Assembly (NCBI GenBank): GCA_910585535.1
Contig: CAJUFK010000007.1
Location: 1 to 56,087, forward strand
Direction of reading: 5' to 3'
Source of the DNA: an uncultured Angelakisella sp.
GTDB taxonomy: Bacteria; Bacillota; Clostridia; Oscillospirales; Ruminococcaceae
DNA length: 56,087 bases
Below the pieces are notes generated by a model, which saw only the letters and a program-made list of their open reading frames with translations, was not told the DNA's origin and did not search any database. Of this stretch, positions 15,176-23,850 are shown in pieces; the first letter of the stretch is position 1; the number at the start of each line of letters is the position of its first letter. The position numbers were made by a program, and so were the translations under genes.

Positions 15176-16135
15176 TCATGTTAAGATGAGAAACCGCACT
15201 GCTGCCGCTAACAGGGCGGCGGCGCCGGAGGCCAGGAGCATCAGCCGGTTGGCCCGGGGGATGTCCACCGGCTCAATGGGGCGCAGGTCGTCCCCCAGGG
15301 CGGGCTTTTTGTGCAGCTCCCCGAAGTAATAGGCGTCCCCCGCCAGTTGGACCCCCAGGATCCCCGCCATGGCGGCTTCGGTCTGGGCGCTGTTGGGGCT
15401 GGCGTGCTTGCGCCGGTCCCGCCGCCAGATCTTCCAGGCCCCCTTGCCATTCAGCCCCGCCAGGGGAGCCAGACAAAGGAGCAGCAGGGCGGAGAGCCGG
15501 GCCGGGAGCCAGTTTGCCAGGTCGTCCAGCTTGGCGGCGGCGGTGCCGAAATATTGGTACCGCTCGTTTTGGTAACCCACCATGCTGTCCATGGTGTTCA
15601 CCGCCTTGTAGCAGAGGGCCAAGGGGGCTCCCCCCAGGGCCATCCAGAACAGGGGGGCAATCTCCCCGTCGCTGGCGTTTTCGGCGATGGTCTCCACGGC
15701 GGCCTTAGTCACCCCCTCCTCGGTGAGGGCGGCGGTGTCCCGGCCTACGATGCGGCCCACCGCCTTTCTGGCGGCGGGAAGGTCCCCTTCCTCCAGCCGG
15801 GCATAGACCGCCATGCTCTCCCTTTGGAGGTCCCGGGCGGCAAGGCATTGATAGCAGAGAAAAATCTCCAGCCCCCAAGTAGCCGCCGGGGAGATCCGGC
15901 CCGCCAGGCGGAGGAGTCCCCAGCCGGCGGCAAAGGCGGCGGCTGGCAGAACGGCGGCCAGGAGGAAACCGGCGGCCCGCTCCCCCCTGGGGGTGAAGGG
16001 AAAGATCCGCCGGAGAAGGGATTCCAGGGCGGTGATGCCCCGGCCCATAAGGCGCACCGGATGGGGAAGCCATTGGGGATCCCCCAGGAGGAGATCCAGG
16101 CAGAAGGCCAGGGGGATGGTAAACAGGGCTTTCAT
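15176..16135 (-). CDS. cbiB: Adenosylcobinamide-phosphate synthase CbiB
   Basis: The 319-residue membrane enzyme attaches (R)-1-amino-2-propanol O-phosphate to adenosylcobyrate. About five hydrophobic segments are seen. Family motifs are LLLGDPQWLPHPVRLMG near the N-terminus, TIAENASDGEIAPLFW, and NTMDSMVGYQNERY. The ATG at 16135 overlaps the cobC stop. Threonine-phosphate decarboxylase, which would make the amino-propanol phosphate, is not encoded in this window. Confidence 0.94.
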   Translation of the reverse strand: MKALFTIPLAFCLDLLLGDPQWLPHPVRLMGRGITALESLLRRIFPFTPRGERAAGFLLAAVLPAAAFAAGWGLLRLAGRISPAATWGLEIFLCYQCLAARDLQRESMAVYARLEEGDLPAARKAVGRIVGRDTAALTEEGVTKAAVETIAENASDGEIAPLFWMALGGAPLALCYKAVNTMDSMVGYQNERYQYFGTAAAKLDDLANWLPARLSALLLLCLAPLAGLNGKGAWKIWRRDRRKHASPNSAQTEAAMAGILGVQLAGDAYYFGELHKKPALGDDLRPIEPVDIPRANRLMLLASGAAALLAAAVRFLILT

Positions 16136-16740
16136 CTTCTCTCCTCCTTTCTGGGCAGGGCCCCCAGGACGGTAAACCGTTCCGTCTCGGGCCAGTTTGT
16201 CAGGTCCAGAAGCCAGCCGCCGCAGCAAGGGACCCGCCACTGGTAGTAATCCTGTTCCGGCATAGCCAGGGCGGCGCAAAGGGCCATGATGACCCCGCCG
16301 TGGACAACAGCGGCCCCGTCCTCCCCCAGGGCGGACAGCTCACCGGCTATGGGCCGAAAGGCCGCCAGGGCTCGGAGCAGGACCTCCTCCCGGCTCTCCA
16401 TGCCGGGGACCGGGGCGGTCCCACCGCTTTTTATCCACTCCTCGTAGAGAGGGTCCCCCTCCAGCTCCCGGTGGTTTTTGTTCTCGAAAGGACCAAAGGC
16501 GGTCTCCCGAAATGCCGGGACCGGGACCAGCTCCGCCCCAGGGTAGAGAAGGGCGGCGGTCTCCCGGCAGCGGCCAAGGGGGCTTGTCCAGACCCGGCGG
16601 GGAACGGTCTTTGTTGGACGGACGTTGGCCCTGGCCAGGGCGATGCCCTCCAAGGCCAGAGGCTGGTCGGTGGTCCCGATCCAGCGGCCCTCCAGGTTGC
16701 CCTGGGTCATGGCGTGGCGCACCAGCTCCAGGCGGGGCAT
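16132..16740 (-). CDS. cobC: Histidine phosphatase, probable alpha-ribazole-5'-phosphate phosphatase CobC
   Basis: The 202-residue protein of the phosphoglycerate mutase-like family has the phosphohistidine motif LVRHAMTQGN at residues 6-15. The second histidine is in VVHGGVIMA. By its position in the operon it should remove the 5' phosphate from alpha-ribazole phosphate or from adenosylcobalamin phosphate. The motif has RHA instead of the common RHG, which is tolerated in the family. The ATG shares a base with the stop of the short CobU paralogue (TGATG). Confidence 0.85.
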   Translation of the reverse strand: MPRLELVRHAMTQGNLEGRWIGTTDQPLALEGIALARANVRPTKTVPRRVWTSPLGRCRETAALLYPGAELVPVPAFRETAFGPFENKNHRELEGDPLYEEWIKSGGTAPVPGMESREEVLLRALAAFRPIAGELSALGEDGAAVVHGGVIMALCAALAMPEQDYYQWRVPCCGGWLLDLTNWPETERFTVLGALPRKEERR

Positions 16741-17105
16741 CAGCTTTCCCCTCCCTTGAGCCAGACGGGCAGGCCGCACCAGAGGCGGACCACCCCCTGG
16801 GCCTCCTGGGCCAAGCGGCAGGAAAGGCGGCCCACCGCCTCCCGCCAAGCCCGATCCCCCGGGTCCATGGACACCAGGCCGCAGCCCACCTCCCGGCAGA
16901 GGACATACTCCCGGTCCGCCAGCCGGGGGAGCAGCTCCATGGGGTCCTCCCCCCGGTCCAGGGCCTCCCGGACGATCTCCTCCAGGTTTTGGAAGATGGG
17001 GGCCTCCTCCTCCAGGCGGTCGGTGACCTGGGAGAGGCCGTATCCGCTGTGTTGGAGAGCCCAGGCCAATTTCCCCTGGGCCGCCCCGCCGGTGACAAAA
17101 ATCAT
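16740..17105 (-). CDS. Short CobU paralogue lacking the central catalytic segment
   Basis: This 121-residue protein aligns with the two ends of CobU. It has a P-loop-like start (GGAAQGKLAWA, with Leu where Ser or Thr normally contacts magnesium). It also has the C-terminal half, with VLCREVGCGLVSMDPGDRAW and ending CGLPVWLKG. The middle of CobU, which holds the guanylylated histidine and the RHRxxR region, is missing. A full-length CobU is encoded two genes upstream. The start overlaps the cobS stop (ATGA). It may be a regulatory or half-enzyme partner of CobU; its activity cannot be told from sequence. Confidence 0.75.
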   Translation of the reverse strand: MIFVTGGAAQGKLAWALQHSGYGLSQVTDRLEEEAPIFQNLEEIVREALDRGEDPMELLPRLADREYVLCREVGCGLVSMDPGDRAWREAVGRLSCRLAQEAQGVVRLWCGLPVWLKGGES

Positions 17106-17884
17106 AGGAATCCCTCCTCTAAGGCCAGCCCCAGGGTCAGCCCCAGGAGGACGGTCAATTCGCAAAGGGTTAGGAAATACCCCGCCAGGTCCCCGGTGGT
17201 GCCCCCCATCTCCCGGCAGACCAGACTGTACCGGAGCAGGGCCAGGGAGGCCCCCAGCAGGCCCAGGAGGCCGGGGACAGGGGCCAGAAGGAGCATCCCC
17301 CCGGCAGCCAGCAGGGCAAGCAGGCCGTCGATAACCGCCACCGCTTTTTTGTCCGCAGCTGTGGCGAAGGTGTGGACCAACCCGCTCTCCTTGGCCAAGG
17401 GAAGAGTTGCCACCCCAAAGCCGCTGAGGGCCCGGGAGAGGATGAAGCCCAGCCCCGCCGCCCAAAGCTCCCGCTCCCCGCCGTAGAGGAGAAAGCTGTC
17501 CCAGGCCCCGCAGGTGAGAAGGAGACAGGCGCAGACCGCCATCACCCCGAAGGCCCCGGTGCGGGGGTCCTTCATAATCTCCAGCTTTTTCTCCCGGGGC
17601 TGGCGGGAGGCCAGGGCGTCGGCGGCGTCGCAGAAGCCGTCCAGGTGGATGCCCCCGGTGACGGCTATGGGGAGCATCGTCAGCCCCGCCGCCGTGAGGA
17701 TCCGCCCCAGGGCCAGATAGCCGCAAAGGCGGTACCAGCCCCAGAGGGCCAGGGCCACCGGAACCCCTACAAGGGGAAACCAGCAGAGTGCGTGGCGCAT
17801 CCCCTCCCGGTCCCAGTCCACCCGGGGCATTGGGATGGCGGAGTACATGGAAAAGGCGATGACCAGGGAGCGATACCAATTCAC
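17102..17884 (-). CDS. cobS: Adenosylcobinamide-GDP ribazoletransferase CobS
   Basis: The 260-residue polytopic membrane enzyme joins adenosylcobinamide-GDP and alpha-ribazole. The metal-binding motif GGIHLDGFCDAADAL is near residue 78, and several hydrophobic helices follow. I start at the GTG at 17884, whose GTGA overlaps the cobU stop; the ATG further upstream lies inside cobU. Confidence 0.92.
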   Translation of the reverse strand: MNWYRSLVIAFSMYSAIPMPRVDWDREGMRHALCWFPLVGVPVALALWGWYRLCGYLALGRILTAAGLTMLPIAVTGGIHLDGFCDAADALASRQPREKKLEIMKDPRTGAFGVMAVCACLLLTCGAWDSFLLYGGERELWAAGLGFILSRALSGFGVATLPLAKESGLVHTFATAADKKAVAVIDGLLALLAAGGMLLLAPVPGLLGLLGASLALLRYSLVCREMGGTTGDLAGYFLTLCELTVLLGLTLGLALEEGFL

Positions 17885-18420
17885 AGGCGGGGGGCCTCCT
17901 TTCCGGGGAATTTGTGGTATAAGGGGATGCCGCAGACCACCTCGGCGGCGATGCCGCACCGGGCGGCGCATAGGGACTGGGCGGCGGAGAGGGCCTGAAG
18001 ATACGCCCCCATCTCCCCGTCAAGTCCGGGGCCTTCGCCAAAGACCGCGTTGCCGATGATCACCAGATTTTCCGCCCGGTCAAAGAGCCGTTCCAGGCCG
18101 GAGAGGAGGGCCGCTTCTCCCCCGCCGCCGGGGGAATACAGCTCGTTGGCGGCCAGATTCCCCAGGTCCTCCAAAAGGACGGTGGCCCGGGGCGGGAGGT
18201 CCAGGGAGGCGAGGTCCCGGGGGCGTTCCACCGTCTCAAAGCCTTTCCCCGACCGGGCGGCCCGGTGGCGGGCGATCCGCCCCTGGCTTTCCCCGTCCCC
18301 GGCCTCCATGGTGGCCAGGTAGAGGAGGGGCCCCGGACTCCCCCGGTGAAGGAAAACGGCCCACTCCTCCCCCAGGCGGCTCTTGCCGCAGGCGCTGCCG
18401 CCCTCCAGGTAAACGGTCAT
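17881..18420 (-). CDS. cobU: Adenosylcobinamide kinase/guanylyltransferase CobU
   Basis: The 179-residue bifunctional enzyme phosphorylates adenosylcobinamide and then caps it with GMP. It has P-loop GGSACGKS at residues 7-14, the RIARHRAARS segment with the guanylylated-histidine region, ETVERP, and a C-terminal VVCGIPLYHKF. The segment matching NEVG.G is degenerate here (NAVFGEGPG), whereas the short paralogue downstream keeps it as REVGCG. The two proteins might therefore complement each other. Confidence 0.85.
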   Translation of the reverse strand: MTVYLEGGSACGKSRLGEEWAVFLHRGSPGPLLYLATMEAGDGESQGRIARHRAARSGKGFETVERPRDLASLDLPPRATVLLEDLGNLAANELYSPGGGGEAALLSGLERLFDRAENLVIIGNAVFGEGPGLDGEMGAYLQALSAAQSLCAARCGIAAEVVCGIPLYHKFPGKEAPRL

Positions 18421-18452
18421 TTGTCTCCCTCCCCTCTGCAAACCGGAAGTTG

Positions 18453-18632
18453 TCATCCCTCTTTGACGAAAAACAGGCCGAAGCTGCTGACGATAAGCCC
18501 CAGGACGAACAGGGCCAGGGCGATCCCCTCCGGGCCGCTGGAATCGGGTCTGCTTAGGATGCAGAGCCCCAGAAAGAACAGGCTGGCTAAGAGCAAGATG
18601 ACGCCGCCTAGAATGACCTTTAGACTTTTCAT
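18453..18632 (-). CDS. Small two-helix membrane protein inside the cobalamin operon
   Basis: The 59-residue protein has two hydrophobic stretches (about 4-24 and 35-55) joined by a short polar loop (SRPDSSGPEG). The start at 18632 follows GGAGGAAGCG; an ATG seven codons upstream lacks a site. It lies 33 bases after cobT and 32 bases before cobU on the same strand. I do not recognise a family. Its position suggests a membrane anchor or helper for corrinoid enzymes such as CobS and CbiB, but this is inference only. Confidence 0.6.
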   Translation of the reverse strand: MKSLKVILGGVILLLASLFFLGLCILSRPDSSGPEGIALALFVLGLIVSSFGLFFVKEG

Positions 18633-18665
18633 CGCTTCCTCCGCAAAACTCACTAGCGATAGCCC

Positions 18666-19724
18666 CTAGACCAGGGGCTTGTACTCCTCCACCTGGATGT
18701 CCCCGAAGGTGGGCATCCCCCGGTAGACGGCGGCGGCCATGTCCAGCAGGGGCATGAAAGCCGCCGCCCCGGTGCCCTCCCCCAGGCAGAGACCGGCCTG
18801 GATGGGCGGGGTAAGGCGCAGTTCCCGGAGGATCCGCTGGGTCCCCGGCTCCCCGGAGCAGTGGCTGGGGACCATGGCGGCAAGGCACCTTGGATTCAGC
18901 CGGGCCGCCGCCAGAGCCGCCGCCAGAGAGATGAAGCCGTCCAGGATCACCGGCACCCCGGCGGCGGAGGCCCCCAGATAAAAGCCCGCCATAGCCGCCA
19001 GATCGAACCCCCCCACCTTGGCAAGGACATCAATGGGGTCGGCGGGATCGGGGCGGTTCAGGGTGATTCCCTGGCAGATCGCCTGGGTTTTGCGGACCAG
19101 GCCTTCGCTGGAAAGCCCTGCTCCCCGGCCGGTGAGAATTTCCGGGTCCTCCCCCAGAAGGACGGAAGCCACTGCGCTGCTGGTGGTGGTGTTGCCGATG
19201 CCCATCTCCCCGGCGGCCAAAAGGCGGCAGCCCTTTTCCGCCAGCTCCCGGGCTAGATCGTACCCCGCCCGGAGGGCGTTCTCCGCCTGGGCCCGGGTCA
19301 TAGCGGGGCCCTTTGTAAAGTCGTTGGTGCCGTCTCCCTGGCGGCGGTCCAGAATGCCGGAGCAAGCAGGCTTCCTGGCCATCCCCATATCCACGGGGAA
19401 CACCTCTGCCCCGGCCAGAGCCGCCATCTTGCAGATGCTGGTCTCCCCCCGGGTCATATTTTCCGCCACAATGGCGGTGACCTCCTGGCCGGTCTGGGTG
19501 ACCCCCTGGGCCACCACCCCGTTGTCGGCGCAGAACACCACCACCGCCCGGGGGGATAACCGGCAGTCTGTCCGCCCGGTAATGGCGCAGATCTTGACGA
19601 CGGCGTCCTCCAGAAGGCCCAGGCCGTGGAGGGGCTTGGCAATGGCGTCCCACCGCTGCTCCGCCCCCCGGGCGGCGGCCTCATCGGGCAGGCGGCAGCT
19701 TTGGATCATTTCGCTGATGGTCAT
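18666..19724 (-). CDS. cobT: Nicotinate-nucleotide-dimethylbenzimidazole phosphoribosyltransferase CobT
   Basis: The 352-residue enzyme activates the lower-ligand base by transferring phosphoribose from nicotinate mononucleotide, giving alpha-ribotide. Family landmarks are VVFCADNGVVAQGVTQTG near residue 65, GEMGIGNTTTSSA near 170, SHCSGEPG, and the catalytic glutamate region LCLGEGTGAAAF near 315. The lower base used cannot be inferred; no bluB or bza gene is present in the window. The start ATG at 19724 follows AAGGAG directly after the cbiA stop. Confidence 0.95.
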   Translation of the reverse strand: MTISEMIQSCRLPDEAAARGAEQRWDAIAKPLHGLGLLEDAVVKICAITGRTDCRLSPRAVVVFCADNGVVAQGVTQTGQEVTAIVAENMTRGETSICKMAALAGAEVFPVDMGMARKPACSGILDRRQGDGTNDFTKGPAMTRAQAENALRAGYDLARELAEKGCRLLAAGEMGIGNTTTSSAVASVLLGEDPEILTGRGAGLSSEGLVRKTQAICQGITLNRPDPADPIDVLAKVGGFDLAAMAGFYLGASAAGVPVILDGFISLAAALAAARLNPRCLAAMVPSHCSGEPGTQRILRELRLTPPIQAGLCLGEGTGAAAFMPLLDMAAAVYRGMPTFGDIQVEEYKPLV

Positions 19725-19726
19725 AG

Positions 19727-21151
19727 TTACGCTCCTTCTTCCCGCTGATACTCCATACATCTGCTTAAAAACCGCTGGGCCAGCCCCGGCCTCCCCCCGA
19801 AGTGGAAGTGGGGAAACCCAGCGTAAAGGGTTTCCGTGTGCCAGCCCCCAGGCCAGCTTCTTCCGTCCCGCTTCTGGAACCGCAGGTCCTCCCCTTCCCA
19901 ATCGCTTTGCCAGTAGTGGAAGGTATGGGCCGGCAGGCTCTCCCCGGCATCCAAAAGGAGCCCGCTTTTCCTGGCTGTCAGGGTTCCGTAGCCAAACCGC
20001 CGAAGTTTCCCTGCGTTCTTTGCCCCTCCGGGGAGGACGCCCGCCATGGGCCATGGCTTCCCCTCCGGGTCGGAAAGGGTCTCGCCCAGGTAGAGGCAGC
20101 CTCCGCATTCGGCCACAGTGGGCATCCCTTCCAGGACGGCCTTTCGGACAGCGGCCCGGATGGGCGCGTTTTGGGAGAGGCTTTGGGCAAACAGTTCCGG
20201 GTATCCGCCCCCCAAAAGGAGCCCTCTGGCGTTTCGGGGAAGGGCCTCGTCCTCCAGGGGAGAGAAGGGCAGGAGTTTTGCCCCGGCCTCTTCCAGCAGT
20301 TCCAGGGCATCCTGATAATAAAAGGAGAAGGCCCGGTCCCGGGCGATGGCAACAGGCACCGGCTCCCCTTCCGGGGCCGGGGGCGGATCCTGGATCTCCA
20401 GGGGCGGGGCCCCTCGGGCGATGCCCATAAGCCGGTCCATACCGGTGTTTTCCCGGAGCGCGGCGGCCAGGCGGTCCACCTTCTCCCGAAGATCCGGGAG
20501 GGCGTCAGGGGTCACCAGGCCCAGGTGGCGGCTTTTTAGGCTGCAGTCCGCCAAGGGGGGCAGAAAACCCACCACCGGCAGGCCGGTCTCCTGCTCCAGG
20601 ACCCTTTTCATGACGGGGTAGGCCGCGGGGGACAGCTGATTGAGGAGCAGGGCGGCAATGCCGCTGTTTTTCCGCCGTTTGGCAGGAAACCTTTCCGGGA
20701 GGAGGCAGGCGGACTCCCCAAAGGCCATAAGCCCCCGGACCTGGGCGGCGGCGGTGAGGGCGGACATCCCCCGGCACCCCAGGACCAGGACCACAGGGGT
20801 CCCTGTTACTTCCGCCAGGTGCCAGCTCCCGGCCAGGGCGGTATCCCCTCCAAGGCCGTCGTAGAAGCCCATGACCCCTTCCAGCACCCCCAGGGTGGCC
20901 CCCCGGCTCCCCCGGGAGAGTGCGGAAAGCACCCCTGCCTCCGGCTGGAGGAACAGGTCCAGGTTTCGGGCGGGGGTCCCTGTTATTGTGCTGTAAAACA
21001 TGGGGTCGATGTAATCCGGGCCGCACTTAAAGGCGGCGGGGGACTCCCCGGCTTGGAGGAGCGCCTGGAGCAGGGCGCAGGTGACGGTTGTTTTGCCGCT
21101 GCCGCTGGCCGGGGCAGCCAGCATCACCCGGGGGAGGGAAAGGCGGCTCAT
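19727..21151 (-). CDS. cbiA: Cobyrinic acid a,c-diamide synthase CbiA
   Basis: The 474-residue glutamine-dependent enzyme amidates the a and c side chains of cobyrinate. The N-terminal ATP-binding P-loop is APASGSGKTTVT at residues 13-24, and LGCRGMSALTAA is typical. The C-terminal glutaminase domain has LLGGGYPELFAQ and the nucleophile in VAECGGCLYLG. It overlaps the cbiET stop by 4 bases. Confidence 0.94.
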   Translation of the reverse strand: MSRLSLPRVMLAAPASGSGKTTVTCALLQALLQAGESPAAFKCGPDYIDPMFYSTITGTPARNLDLFLQPEAGVLSALSRGSRGATLGVLEGVMGFYDGLGGDTALAGSWHLAEVTGTPVVLVLGCRGMSALTAAAQVRGLMAFGESACLLPERFPAKRRKNSGIAALLLNQLSPAAYPVMKRVLEQETGLPVVGFLPPLADCSLKSRHLGLVTPDALPDLREKVDRLAAALRENTGMDRLMGIARGAPPLEIQDPPPAPEGEPVPVAIARDRAFSFYYQDALELLEEAGAKLLPFSPLEDEALPRNARGLLLGGGYPELFAQSLSQNAPIRAAVRKAVLEGMPTVAECGGCLYLGETLSDPEGKPWPMAGVLPGGAKNAGKLRRFGYGTLTARKSGLLLDAGESLPAHTFHYWQSDWEGEDLRFQKRDGRSWPGGWHTETLYAGFPHFHFGGRPGLAQRFLSRCMEYQREEGA

Positions 21152-22353
21152 GGCGACCCCTCCCCGGAAAGGAGAAACACCGGGTTTTGCCCCGCCAGCA
21201 GGTGATACCGCCCCGCCTTTTGAGCCCGGGCCACGGTAAGCTGCACCGTCTCCACCTCCCCAAATGGCAGACGGGAGAAAGCCGCTGCGGCCTGGGTCAG
21301 AGTCTCCAGGGTGACGGCGGCGATGACAACCCGGACTTTTGGGTTCTTGGCCAGGGCGGCCTCCAGGATGGCCTCCAGATTTCCGCCGCTGCCCCCCACA
21401 AAAACGGCCTGGGGGGCGGGCAGGTCCGCCAAAGCAGCGGGGGCCGTTCCCTGGATGACGGTGAGATTCCCCGCCCCGAACCGCCGGGCATTCTGGCGGA
21501 TGAGGTCACAGGCCTCTTCCTTCCGTTCCACAGCATAGACCCGGCCCTCTGGGGACAGGAGGGCCATCCCCACGGCAACGCTTCCCGTTCCGGCTCCAAC
21601 ATCCCACAGGGTATCCCCTGGGGCGGGGCGGAGTTTTCCCAAAACGGCGGAGCGCACCTCCTCCTTGGTCATGGGGACCTCCCCCCGGAGAAAGGCCCCG
21701 TCGGGGATGCCAAAGGGAGTGTGATGAACCGGGCTCTCCTGGATCAGAAGGACCGAAAGAGGCGGGAAAACCCCATCCGCCAGTTCCCCGGCTGTGCCGG
21801 AGACAATTTTCTCGTCGGGATAGGAGAGGCGGGAGCCCACCCAGGCCCGGGCCTCCCCCCGGCCTGCCTCGGCAAGGGCGGCGCAGATGCCCTGGGGGGA
21901 CTGCTCCCCTTGGGGCCCGGTGAGAAAGAACACCGTCCCAAACCGGGAGACCAGTCCCACAGGGTCGCAGTCCCTGCCATGGGCACTGGCGGAGTGGACC
22001 TCCTCCCAGGGGAGGCCCAGCCGGGCGCAAAAAAACTGGAGGGAAGAAATGCCGCAGAGGATCTCCGTCTCCATCCCCGCCTCCCGGAGAAGGGGCAGCA
22101 GTCCCTTGGTCCCGCTGTAAAAGCCGGTGTCCCCGGAGAGGAGGACGGCGGCCCTTTCTGCCGGCCCCTCCTGGAGGATCCCCAGGATCTTGGCGGGGGC
22201 AACGGCTTCCCGGCAGAGGGTACCAGTGTCCAGAAAGGGCTCCAGCAGCCGCTTCGACCCAATCAGAAGCTCCGCTTTTCCGATGGCCTCCCGGGCCTCC
22301 CCGGTAAGGAGCGCCGGGTTTCCCGGGCCCATGCCGACCAGCGCAACCTTCAT
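21148..22353 (-). CDS. cbiET: Fused cobalt-precorrin-7 methyltransferase/decarboxylase CbiE-CbiT
   Basis: This 401-residue two-domain enzyme joins CbiE and CbiT. The CbiE tetrapyrrole methylase domain spans about 1-195, with the VGMGPGNPALLT SAM-binding loop at the start. The CbiT Rossmann methyltransferase domain spans about 205-400, with LWDVGAGTGSVAVGMAL. Together they methylate C5 and C15 and remove the C12 acetate carboxyl. Fusion of the two is common (CobL in aerobes). The ATG at 22353 follows AAGGAGG; the upstream ATG lies within cbiJ. Confidence 0.94.
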   Translation of the reverse strand: MKVALVGMGPGNPALLTGEAREAIGKAELLIGSKRLLEPFLDTGTLCREAVAPAKILGILQEGPAERAAVLLSGDTGFYSGTKGLLPLLREAGMETEILCGISSLQFFCARLGLPWEEVHSASAHGRDCDPVGLVSRFGTVFFLTGPQGEQSPQGICAALAEAGRGEARAWVGSRLSYPDEKIVSGTAGELADGVFPPLSVLLIQESPVHHTPFGIPDGAFLRGEVPMTKEEVRSAVLGKLRPAPGDTLWDVGAGTGSVAVGMALLSPEGRVYAVERKEEACDLIRQNARRFGAGNLTVIQGTAPAALADLPAPQAVFVGGSGGNLEAILEAALAKNPKVRVVIAAVTLETLTQAAAAFSRLPFGEVETVQLTVARAQKAGRYHLLAGQNPVFLLSGEGSP

Positions 22354-22354
22354 A

Positions 22355-23113
22355 TTATTCCTCCTTTGACAAGATCCCCAGGATCTCCTCCCGGGTATAG
22401 ACACGCCCAGTCTCCAGGGGGCGCCGGATCACCACCACCTTGGCCCCGTGTTCCCGGGCGGCGGAAAGTTTTTCCGGCATCCCTCCGGCCTCTCCCCCAT
22501 CCTTGGTGACTAGAACCGAAATGGCAAACTGTTCCATCAGGGCCAGGTTCAGCCGGTGGGAGAAGGGTCCCATCATGGCAATGATCCGCCTGGGAGGGAC
22601 CCCTTCCCGGCGGCAGGCCTCCAAACTTTCCGGCACGGGCAGAATCCGGGGATAGAGCCGTTCCAGGAGTCCCGGCTCACGGCAGAACACCGGCAGCTCC
22701 TTGGCCCCGGTGGCCAGAAGGATGTTCCCGGGAAGTTCCCTGCAGAGGCGGGCGGCTTTGGCGGTATCCTCCGCCAAAAGGCAGCCAGGGAGAGGGGTCT
22801 CCTCCCGGCCCAAACGGTAACAGGGAAGGTTTGTCCCCTGGCAGGCGGTCCGGAGGTTTTGGGAGACCTCCCAGGCGTAGGGATGGGTGGCGTCCACTGC
22901 GGCAAAAAAATGTCCCTCCCGGAGAAACTTCTCCATCTCCCCGGCGTCCATCCGGCCCGTCCGGACCCGGATGGCGCTGCCGGCAGCCTCCTCCTGGAGA
23001 TCCCGTCCCAAACCGGTGGCCACCGAGACCCAGACCTCCATCCCTGCCCTTTGAAGGGCCAGAGCCAGTTCCCGCCCCTGGGCGGTGCCCCCAAAGAGAG
23101 CGATCTTCTTCAC
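22355..23113 (-). CDS. cbiJ: Cobalt-precorrin-6A reductase CbiJ
   Basis: The 252-residue NADH- or NADPH-dependent reductase acts on the corrin macrocycle. The dinucleotide-type start KKIALFGGTAQGRELA and the central VDATHPYAWEVSQN motif are characteristic. It overlaps cbiH by 4 bases and precedes cbiET by 1 base, in line with translational coupling through this part of the operon. Confidence 0.93.
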   Translation of the reverse strand: MKKIALFGGTAQGRELALALQRAGMEVWVSVATGLGRDLQEEAAGSAIRVRTGRMDAGEMEKFLREGHFFAAVDATHPYAWEVSQNLRTACQGTNLPCYRLGREETPLPGCLLAEDTAKAARLCRELPGNILLATGAKELPVFCREPGLLERLYPRILPVPESLEACRREGVPPRRIIAMMGPFSHRLNLALMEQFAISVLVTKDGGEAGGMPEKLSAAREHGAKVVVIRRPLETGRVYTREEILGILSKEE

Positions 23114-23850
23114 AGCTCCCCCTTCTTCTCGTAGCCCCTGGGGGTGACCAGCCGGCCGTTGATAATCTGGGTTTGACTGTTGCCCACAAGGACGGTGGTG
23201 AACATATCCGCCCGCTGGCCGGGCAGCTCCCCTAACGGGCAGAGCCAGCTCTCCTCCCCCTCCCGGGAGACGTTCCGGGCCAGGCCGCAGGGGGTCTGGG
23301 GGGGGAGGATCTCCAGGAGAACCTCCGCCGCCCTTCGGAGGGTATCCGGGCGGCTCCGGCTGGCGGGGTTGTAGAGGCAGATGACAAAGTCCCCTGCCGC
23401 TGCAGCCCTAAGCCGCCTTTCGATGGTCTCCCAAGAGGTGAGGGCGGTACTGAGGGAGACGGCGGCGAAGTCGTTGGTGAGAGGGGCCCCCAGGAGGGCG
23501 GCCCCGGCTGTGGCGGCGGTGACCCCGGGGATGATCTCAATCTCCATTTGGGGATAGGGGGCGCAGATCTGGAGGAGGAGGCCCGCCATGCCATAGACCC
23601 CGGCATCCCCGGAACAGACCATCGCCACGGTCTGGCCCATACGGACCCGGCCCTCGGCCACATGGCAGCGGTAGACCTCGGTGGTCATGGCGCTGTCGAT
23701 AAGCTCCTTCCCCGGGAAGCGGTCCCGAACAAGGTCGATGTACTTGGTGTAGCCGATGATGACCTGGCTCTCCCGGAGGGCGGCCTCCGCCCGGGGGGTG
23801 GTGTCCAGGGCCCCTCCGGGGCCAAGGCCGACAATAAATAGCTTACCCAT
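23110..23850 (-). CDS. cbiH: Cobalt-precorrin-3 C17-methyltransferase CbiH
   Basis: The 246-residue SAM-dependent enzyme methylates C17 and contracts the ring. Landmarks are FIVGLGPGGALDTTPRA at the N-terminus, IGYTKYIDLV, CSGDAGVYGMAGLL, and the loop LCLYNPASRSRPD. It overlaps the end of cbiG by 8 bases. Confidence 0.94.
   Translation of the reverse strand: MGKLFIVGLGPGGALDTTPRAEAALRESQVIIGYTKYIDLVRDRFPGKELIDSAMTTEVYRCHVAEGRVRMGQTVAMVCSGDAGVYGMAGLLLQICAPYPQMEIEIIPGVTAATAGAALLGAPLTNDFAAVSLSTALTSWETIERRLRAAAAGDFVICLYNPASRSRPDTLRRAAEVLLEILPPQTPCGLARNVSREGEESWLCPLGELPGQRADMFTTVLVGNSQTQIINGRLVTPRGYEKKGEL

Noticed and set aside
16300..17486. Several long plus-strand frames over cobC, cobS and the short CobU gene
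   Set aside because: Glycine/proline/arginine-rich shadows of well-supported minus-strand cobalamin genes.
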